Part shown: positions 57,402 through 64,000 of the stretch, piece after piece
Layout of the letters: every line of letters begins with the position of its first letter
How positions within the stretch are numbered: the stretch's first letter is position 1
Source: Abelmoschus esculentus
Lineage: Eukaryota > Streptophyta > Magnoliopsida > Malvales > Malvaceae
Reading direction: 5' to 3'
Length of the DNA stretch: 64,000 bases
Assembly (NCBI GenBank): GCA_035048815.1
Contig: JAUCBN010000043.1
Span: 8,187,001-8,251,000 of the forward strand
Notes under the pieces: generated by a model
The model's database searches: none
What the model was told of the DNA's origin: nothing
The model's input: the letters and a program-made list of their open reading frames with translations, nothing else
Position numbers and translations under genes: made by a program

Positions 57402-58540
57402 CATACCAGAAGATAAGCTTGTGAGGAAGCTCATCTACTCTCTTCCCGAGTCTTGGGATAGCAAGAGAACGGCTATCATAGAAGCAAAAGACCTCAAGAC
57501 TCTCAAGCTTGATGCTCTTGTGGGATCTCTTCTCACCCATGAGATCATGAAGAAAGGAAGAGAAGATGAAAAGAAGAAGGAAGATGTTAAGCTAGAGAAA
57601 AGAGAAGTTGAAAAGAAAAAGCAAGGGATTGCACTTAAAGCTTCATCTTTCCAAGAAGAGGTGGATTCTAGTGAAGAAGAAGAGCCAGAAGAATTGGCTA
57701 TGGTAGCCAAAAGATTCACTAGACTCATGAGGGAAAACCGGAATGAGATTCTAAAGAAAGAAGGATTTTAAGTCAAAGGGCAAAGAAGATGAAAAGGATC
57801 AAATAATTTACTATGAATGCAAGAAGCCCGGTCACATTTGGACCGATTACCTACATTACAAAAGAAAGGGTTTTGAGAACAAGAAGAAGAAACAAAAGGC
57901 TCACGTTGCCACAAGGAGTGATGAGGAGTCATCATCCGATGAGGACAATGAAGTAGCCAATTTATGTCTCATGGCTCTTGATGAGCCCAAGGTAACCCTT
58001 GAACCCTCTTGCAATAATCTTACATATGATGAATTATATTATGCTTATGATGAATTGCAAGATGTTTATGATGAGTTGGTTTTGAAGTTCAAAGAATCAA
58101 TTTTGAAAAGCAACAAAACCATTTCCGATTTAGAAAGGAAAAATGATTCTTTGACTAAAACGATTTCGGATTTTGAAGAAAAGGTTGTTACTTTAAATGA
58201 TGATTTAAAGTTCTTTCAAAATGAAAATGTGGATTTAAACAACCTTATTTCTAGCTTGAGTGAGAATCACCATAAAGTGGTGAATGAGCTTAAAGAACAA
58301 ATCATAGTTGGTAGTTCAACTTTTGAAAAAGGAAGCTCTTTAAAACCCAACCATGTGAAAAAGAATTTTTATGGCCACAAACAAAGAGGTTTTCAAAGGC
58401 ATACTAGACATAGAAAAATTAGAAGTGTATGGGTTCCTAAGGAACTTATTATTTCTAATAATTTTCATGCCATTGCATCTTGGATTCCTAAGGGAACCAA
58501 GCTTTTGGGAACTAACTCTCATGGACCCAAAATGATTTAG
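57402..58540 (+). pseudogene. Copia E gag, C-terminal part
   Basis: It resumes with IPEDKLVRKLIYSLPESWDS and a highly charged KKREDEKKK stretch. A one-base shift is near 57768. The zinc knuckle near 57812-57850 has lost two of its cysteines (first and last are Tyr). A coiled-coil-like region (58000-58300) leads to VWVPKELI and SWIPKGTKL near 58440-58510, features of SIRE/Tork-type gag. Confidence 0.88.
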
Positions 58541-59055
58541 TTACCAAAAGTCAAGAACTAAATCTTTGTTTGTAGGTTGATCATTGCTTTAAGGCCAAAG
58601 CTTCAAGTCAAAACATGTGGTACCTTGATAATGGATGCTCAAGGCATATGACCGGAGACAATGGACGATTTAAGGAGTTAGAGCTCAAAAAGGTTGGAGT
58701 AGTGACTTTTGGTGACAACTCCAAAGGCCAAATTGAGGGTATTGGCTCTATTGGTAATCACTCCTCTATTCTTATTGAAAATGTCTTACTTGTTAATGGT
58801 CTAAAGCATAATTTGTTGAGCATTAGTCTATTATGTGATAAAGGGTTCTATGTTTCTTTTGATAAAAGTGGTTGCAAAATAATAGACATAGAATCTAAGA
58901 GAACAATGCTCATAGGTCATCGCATAGGAAATATTTATATGGTGCATCTAGATGACATTAACCTATCTCATGCATGCTTAGTTGCTAGTGATGAAAATGA
59001 TGCTTGGTTATGGCATAGGAAACTAGGACACGCTAGCATAAGTATTCTAAGGTTA
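58541..59055 (+). pseudogene. Copia E protease and GAG-pre-integrase, truncated
   Basis: The protease motif is WYLDNGCSRHMTGD (58618-58659), with DNG where DSG is usual. VLLVNGLKHNLLSIS and WLWHRKLGHASIS follow. The frame ends at the junction with A3 near 59047-59055. Integrase, reverse transcriptase, RNase H and the 3' LTR of E are absent. Confidence 0.9.
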
Positions 59056-59190
59056 ATCCTTTAAAAGTAAAGTCAGTAAATCAATTAGGAAGCAAATAGA
59101 TGCACTAAATTTTTTTTCAAATAAGCTAAAAATTTTACTCCCTTTCATGGTAAGGTCGCGGCAGTGGGCTGCCTCGGCAGTGCACCTACA

Positions 59191-59226
59191 CCCCCAAACT
59201 CAAACTGAGCATTGCCCTCAATACTC
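59191..59226 (-). promoter_or_regulatory. A3 inner hairpin-tract module
   Basis: CCCCCAAACTCAAAC (59191-59205) precedes the stem GAGCATTG (59207-59214) with CAATACTC (59219-59226). There is one mismatch and the loop is CCCT instead of TCCT. Confidence 0.5.
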
Positions 59227-59292
59227 TAATCACACAGCAGGTCAATATTGCAACAAAAATTAAACTAGTTAAGAATTAAAGGCAGTTAAAGC

Positions 59293-60840
59293 TTAGTATT
59301 GAAATAGACTCCGAAGAGCTGCTGGTAACAATTTTTTTCTAGGCCTCCCTACTGATTCTTTCATCCTTGATCCTTGTGCTGGTGAATGTTGTAGTTTTGC
59401 TTGCCGGGACGGTTGAACTCGTGTGGGTGGTGTCCTTTGTAAAGGAGTGTCCACCTCTTCTCCTTCTTCTTCGTCGGCAATTTCTTCCGTATGCATTATG
59501 TCCGTCCCTCCTTCCTCTTCAACGTGTGTTGCCTCGGCATAATGAATGTTTGGCTCAGCATTGGATGAGCTTTGATGTACATACTCATCTATTTCTCTGG
59601 AGAGACTTCCCATGGGGATGGGTGATCGTGGTGGAGTACTAAAGACAGCTCTCCTCTTTGATGGTCTTTTGCTGGTTGAAGATGCCGCGGAAGAGCCTGC
59701 TGCCCTAGATGGGCCAGCCGCGTTGAACTGTTGTTGAGGTTGAGAAGGGAAAAATGGCCTCAGCCCTGGGGCTGGAGTGGTCTCTGTGTAGGGTGCTGCT
59801 GTGACGAATATGTTTGTTGGGAATTCTGGAAAGTGCATCCCTTGACTTGGAAAATTTTGCATCATCATCTATGCAAGTGTGCTGTTGAAGTCGCGTTGAT
59901 ATTCCATGTATCTCTCTTGACGATGGTCCATGGCGGCCATACTATGTAGAATCTCCTGGTATGGGTTTGCTGCGGCAGTGGTGTGGGTAGTGTCAGGCAT
60001 ATCTGCTGTGTACTGGGCTCCGACACTGAAGTCGGCAATGAACTGCTGAGGAGTTGCCTGGAATGGTTCTGCCTGCGTGATCTGCATTATTTTGTGGCAG
60101 AAGTCTCTCGTCCATCCTTGCCTATTTGGTGTGTATTCATTCGTATCTTCCACTGGCACACCTGTAGCAATGCACAAACCGGAGATTAAACAAGGGAAAT
60201 ATAACGGTCTTCTTTCCTTCTTACCACACTCGTAGATTTCTCGTAATATGATCTCTCCAAAGTTGATGCTCCTTTTGGTGATGATTGATTGGATGAGCAC
60301 CAATCTCCTACGGTCTACCGTGCTGTTGTGGGAGGTGGGGATGAGGCATCTCTTGACAAAGGTGTTCCAAAGCTTGGCCTTGAGCTTTAGGTTTTGCCTT
60401 ACTACAGATCCTCTATGGGCACCGGTTTCCCATGGAGTATTCGTGTAGCAAAGGTCGTCTTTAATCAACTCGTAATCTTCGTTTGTAACTTCTTTAAAAA
60501 ATTCGGCATGGATATCGCGGATAGGTGTGAGGCCATAGTATTGGTTAATTGTCTCGGCATCAAGCTTGATCGGCCTGCCCCGGCAGTGGACGTAGAGAGA
60601 GTCCTTGCTCGGCCCATGTGCATAAAATTCCCGCACTATGGTGGCATTTGCCTGGGCAGGCTGTAGGCAAAGAATCTCTCAATCTTGATATTTAATTTTA
60701 TCGAACAAGAAGTGTTCGATGCCGTAGTTCACTTCATCCGAGTGTTGGAACCCTTGTTCCTCCCATAACTGCCGAGCAACGAAAGATCTGTTGAATCGAT
60801 CTTCAACAGTAGCAGGGGCAAAGCGAGTTTATGATGCCAT
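59293..60840 (-). pseudogene. A3 ORF2
   Basis: The ATG is at 60840 but codon 4 is a stop. Another stop replaces a Trp near 60678, and one lies at about 59869. Between these the domain reads through without frameshift (FYAHGPSKDSLYVHCRGRPI; YELIKDDLCYTNTPWETG). The tail ends RKKLLPAALRSLFQY at 59293 and probably shows the true C-terminus of the family protein. Confidence 0.78.
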
Positions 60841-61326
60841 GGATGAGTGTTGAGGATTTTGAAGAGTTTCTTGGAAAGATTCTGAAAATTTCAAGAAGGC
60901 TAGGTAGAGAGTATGATGAAAGCAAGATTAGCAAATATTCAAAAGAAAACAAGAATGCAAGAGTGAATAGTTCACGAGAAGAAAGGTGCTTTTATAGGCC
61001 TCGACCTTGTATCCATTTGAAACCACTATCCGTTTTGTAGCCGTTAGCCTTTACTGCCGAGTGCTTTTACTGTCGCGGCATAAATCTCGGCAGACTAGCT
61101 GCTACACTTTTTTGCCCGTTGGGACTGCTGCGGCTCTGACACTGTTTTCTGCCTCGGCAGAATTTCTGCTGTGAACTATTTCTTCTTTATTCTTGCTTTA
61201 TTAACCTAAAAATAATTGAACAAAAACAAGGAAAATAATGAAAGCATAAAATAAATATGGAAAGTAAATATAAACTAAACTAATCCTAATATAATAATAT
61301 AAAAATTAAAGGGAAGAGATTAAGTC
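60841..61326 (-). promoter_or_regulatory. A3 spacer with internal TATA candidate
   Basis: TATAAAAG (60996-60989, sense) lies 149 bp before the ORF2 start. The conserved block is at 60978-60961. A palindrome is at 61149-61160. There is no pol. Confidence 0.6.
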
Positions 61327-63370
61327 ACTGGAGGAGTGCATGCAAATGCATCTCCTAAGGTGTTTATCTCTTGTTGGCCAGAATTGTAATTCAGATGTTG
61401 GCCACTCCCTTTTGCTTTATGTCCATCCTTATGTGTTGCTTCCACTTTGAGCTTGATCTTTTTGCCAAATAGTCTACCGAGCATGCTGCCAAGGCAGGAT
61501 ATTTTGGTGTCTGTTGTGTGGATGGCTTTGCACTCTTCTGAATCATCATATTTTTTTTAAATTGTGGAATGCATTGAGTTTGACTTGTTGGTCATTAACC
61601 TTCATTGTCAACTCTCCATTTTCCACATCAATTAAGGTGTGTCCAGTTGCTAAGAAAGGTCTCCCCAATATGATTGGTGCATTATCATCTGCTTCACAAT
61701 CAAGGATAAAGAAGTTAGCGGGAAAAATAAATTTGTCTACCCTTACCAATATGTCATCAATTTTTCCTTCAGGGTGCACAAATGATCTATCCGCTAGTTG
61801 AAGTACCACAGTTGTGGGTTTTGCTCTTCCTATTCCAAGCTTTTGGAAGACTGATTTCGGCATTAAGTTGATGCTTTCTCCCAAGTCACATAGGGCCTTT
61901 CCTTCATAATGGTTACCTATCGCACAAGGTATGGTAAAGCATCCAGGATCCTTTAATTTTGGAGGCATGCGATTGTGCAGCATTGCCATGCATCTTTCAG
62001 TTGCTGCCACTGTTTCAAACTCACCAAGCCTTTTTCTTTTAGATATCATGTCTTTCATGAACTTAGCGTAATTAGGCATCTGTTCAATTGCCTCAACTAA
62101 TGGCAAGTTGATGTGGACTTGTTTGAGGATTTCTAAAAATTTTTTAAACTGGTGATCCTGTTTTTGCTTTTTCAACCTTTGTGGGAAAGGTGGTGGTGGT
62201 CTCATCTCCTCCAGGGTTTCATGAGTTTTGAATTTAATACCTGGTACCACTGGGTCTTTTACTGTCTCGGCAACTGGTTGAGGCGCTGCCAGTTTGTCTG
62301 CCTCGGCAGAGTTTTCTGCTGGGATTTCTGAGGCCTGACTTTCTGGTTCAACATCCTGGTCCTCTCTATCTGATTCCTCTTGTATTGCCTGTGGGACTTT
62401 GTTTGCTGAACTGCTTAGTTTTTCTTTTAAATGTAGGCCACTTCTGGTTGTGATCACTTTACATTACTCATGGCCCATTCCCTTAGCAACTTCAGTATTG
62501 CTAGGTAATCCTCCTTGTGGTCTAGTGTTTTGTCTTTGAGCGAACTGGCCAACTTGAGTTTCTAGAGTTTTAATAGTTGCCTCTTGATTTTGCAGCCTCA
62601 TCTCAGTCCTGTTCATGAAAGCATCCGTCCTTCTGATGAAATTACTATTCTCTGCCATGTATGATTCTGTTTTCATCATAAAGGCCTTGAGAGTGTTCTC
62701 CAATGAACTTTCGGACTGCTGCTGCGGCATCTGCTGCTGCGGCATCTACTGTATATTCTTCTACGACATCGGCTGCTGATAACTTGAGGTCTGATTAGTG
62801 GGATTCAAGGCATTATTAGGATTGCTCCATGAAAAATTTGGGTGCCTTTTCCATGCCGAATTATATGTGTTAGACATCATATTATTATTCCGGTTCTAGT
62901 TTCCTATATAAAAACCAGTTTCCTCATCTTGCACATACTCAGAAGAATTGATCGTTTTAACCTCATGAGTATTTTGTTGTGATTGCATGTTCTGAACCAT
63001 TTTGGTTAGAGATGCCAATTGTGCTGTCACTGAATTGGATGTTTCGAGTTCATTCACTGTGGCTTGGTGTCTTATTCCTCCTCGCCTAGATGTAAGGAAC
63101 TGAAAATCATTCTTTGCGAGCTTGTTCAGAATCTCTATAGCTTCCTCCAGAGCTTTGTCAAGGAGTGTCCCATTGGTCGAGACATCTAGCATCATCCTTG
63201 TGGGGGCATTAGTGGCATTGTAGAACATTGTTACTTGTGTCCACAAGGGAAATCCATGTAATGGGCATTTGTGCAATAACTCTCTATAGCGCTCCCTTGC
63301 CTCGTACATTGGTTCATCATCTGCCTGTCGAAAAGAAGTAATTTCATTACGGATACGATCATATAAGTTA
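61327..63370 (-). pseudogene. A3 ORF1: gag and protease, internally deleted
   Basis: The first ~190 gag residues are gone. It begins at TNLYDRIRNEITSFRQADDEP. The zinc knuckle is also lost, replaced by a few residues near 62930. Stops lie near 62900 and 62463, with two more between 62760 and 62740. A shift in an A/T-run sits near 61550. The protease region with CDLGESINLMPKSVF is near 61870, where Ala of DLGAS is Glu. The C-terminus TPPVT is conserved. Confidence 0.88.
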
Positions 63371-63378
63371 GTTGTCAA

Positions 63379-63396
63379 TCCCCGGCAACAGCGCCA
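63379..63396 (-). promoter_or_regulatory. A3 primer-binding site (tRNA-Asp, one mismatch)
   Basis: TCCCCGGCAACAGCGCCA differs from the tRNA-Asp end at one base. A six-base spacer leads to the LTR at 63403. Confidence 0.9.
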
Positions 63397-63402
63397 AAAA
63401 CT

Positions 63403-64000
63403 TGTTACGTGTAGAAATAGCGCAAATTGTGCAGTGTACATGTCGCAAGTAATAAAGTGATAAGTATTTATCGTGTATCGTCTCCACAGGGATTGGTGTA
63501 CTTAATATGTCTTCTTCAATATTCTTGTCCTGTAAAAGTAAAGTAAAAACACAAGTAGGAAGGATGTTTGAGTGAACTAATTAAATAAAAACTAAATAAA
63601 GGTAGTGAGAACGAATGAGGAGAGTGGGCAGGATCCAGTTGCGTTGTACTGTGGAATCGATCGACTTGTTTCTGTCCAATGCTATCGCATGACTCTGCCT
63701 TGGCAGTACTGCAGATTACTGCCTCGGCAGCGACAATGCGTGTCTGCCGCGGCAATCCCTTGCTCTTGGGTAGACCTCACTAAGATTCGGCAAAGTGTCC
63801 TTGGATGGCTCTGCTTATCCCTAAGTCAAAACACTGTTGATAATCAGTCCTTGACGATACCTCCCGGCGTGAATCAATTATAACTATCAACCAATCTCAC
63901 ACTTCTTTTAGCTGCTAAAACTCCAACCTATCCCTAGGCCGAGTTAGTATTTTTCAAATACCGTACTTACTCCTTTCGTGAATCTAACTCTCTCGAGTCT
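63403..64000 (-). repeat. A3 5' LTR (partial)
   Basis: It begins TGTTACGTG and matches the A2 LTR with many scattered differences. Three palindromes lie at 63695-63706, 63719-63730 and 63744-63755 (last base changed). It continues past the window. Confidence 0.9.

Larger units (their letters stand above)
59047..64000 (-). mobile_element. LTR retrotransposon A3, truncated at both sides
   Basis: This is the third family A copy. Its 3' LTR, outer tract and hairpin array are missing at the junction with E, and its 5' LTR runs past the window edge. ORF1, spacer and ORF2 are present but more decayed than in A1 and A2. An internal deletion of about 0.6 kb joins the primer site to the middle of gag. 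Confidence 0.9.

Overview
The window is nuclear DNA of a flowering plant, most likely a eudicot. It is almost entirely nested transposable elements around one broken host gene. The signs are Ty1/copia, Ty3/gypsy and L1-type LINE coding remnants of plant type, primer-binding sites matching plant initiator-Met and Asp tRNAs, AT-rich spacers, and a gene relic that reads as the plant co-regulator SEUSS with its introns still in place. I see no intact host gene, no tRNA or rRNA gene, and no CRISPR array.

Layout, left to right. (1) 1-11204: a minus-strand Ty1/copia element (G) running off the left edge. It is split by an LTR retrotransposon, A1 (1964-9840), with target-site duplication CCCAG. (2) 11205-18072: AT-rich DNA with a SEUSS-like pseudogene (minus strand, about 16700-12502). 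Two hAT-like elements sit inside it (12635-13054 and 13104-13993) and an inverted-repeat element lies beside it. (3) 18073-20797: a small LTR element without genes (B). (4) About 21690-30300: a minus-strand LINE whose endonuclease domain is split by a 2.5-kb solo LTR (D1, 25383-27869, duplication CCAGC). (5) 31040-47277: an LTR-like fragment (D3), then a plus-strand gag-protease element (C, 32556-35549), broken by a second D-type LTR (D2). D2 is itself split by a 9.1-kb element with 2.9-kb LTRs and a non-coding interior (F, 36412-45507, duplication CATAT). (6) 47278-59055: a plus-strand copia element (E) of SIRE/Tork appearance, split in its gag by A2 (49052-57401, duplication CATAC). (7) About 59047-64000: a third copy, A3, fused to E by a deletion and running off the right edge.

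The most interesting object is the A family (A1, A2, A3). It has an Asp-tRNA primer site and a gag plus aspartic-protease ORF1. It has no reverse transcriptase, RNase H or integrase in any copy. A separate ORF2 resembles the 'putative plant transposon protein' domain and lies where Athila/Calypso elements carry an env-like gene. ORF2 has what looks like its own promoter: a TATA box 149-155 bp before its ATG in all three copies. Family A also carries a dispersed palindrome CTGCCNNGGCAG (20 exact copies in this window, all inside A elements), a duplicated hairpin plus polypurine-tract module, and an array of small hairpins whose stems change in compensating pairs. Element B keeps the primer site, tracts and hairpins but has lost every gene, so these parts may be the cis signals needed to be mobilised by a partner element.

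The nesting gives relative ages: G is older than A1, the LINE is older than D1, C is older than D2, which is older than F, and E is older than A2.
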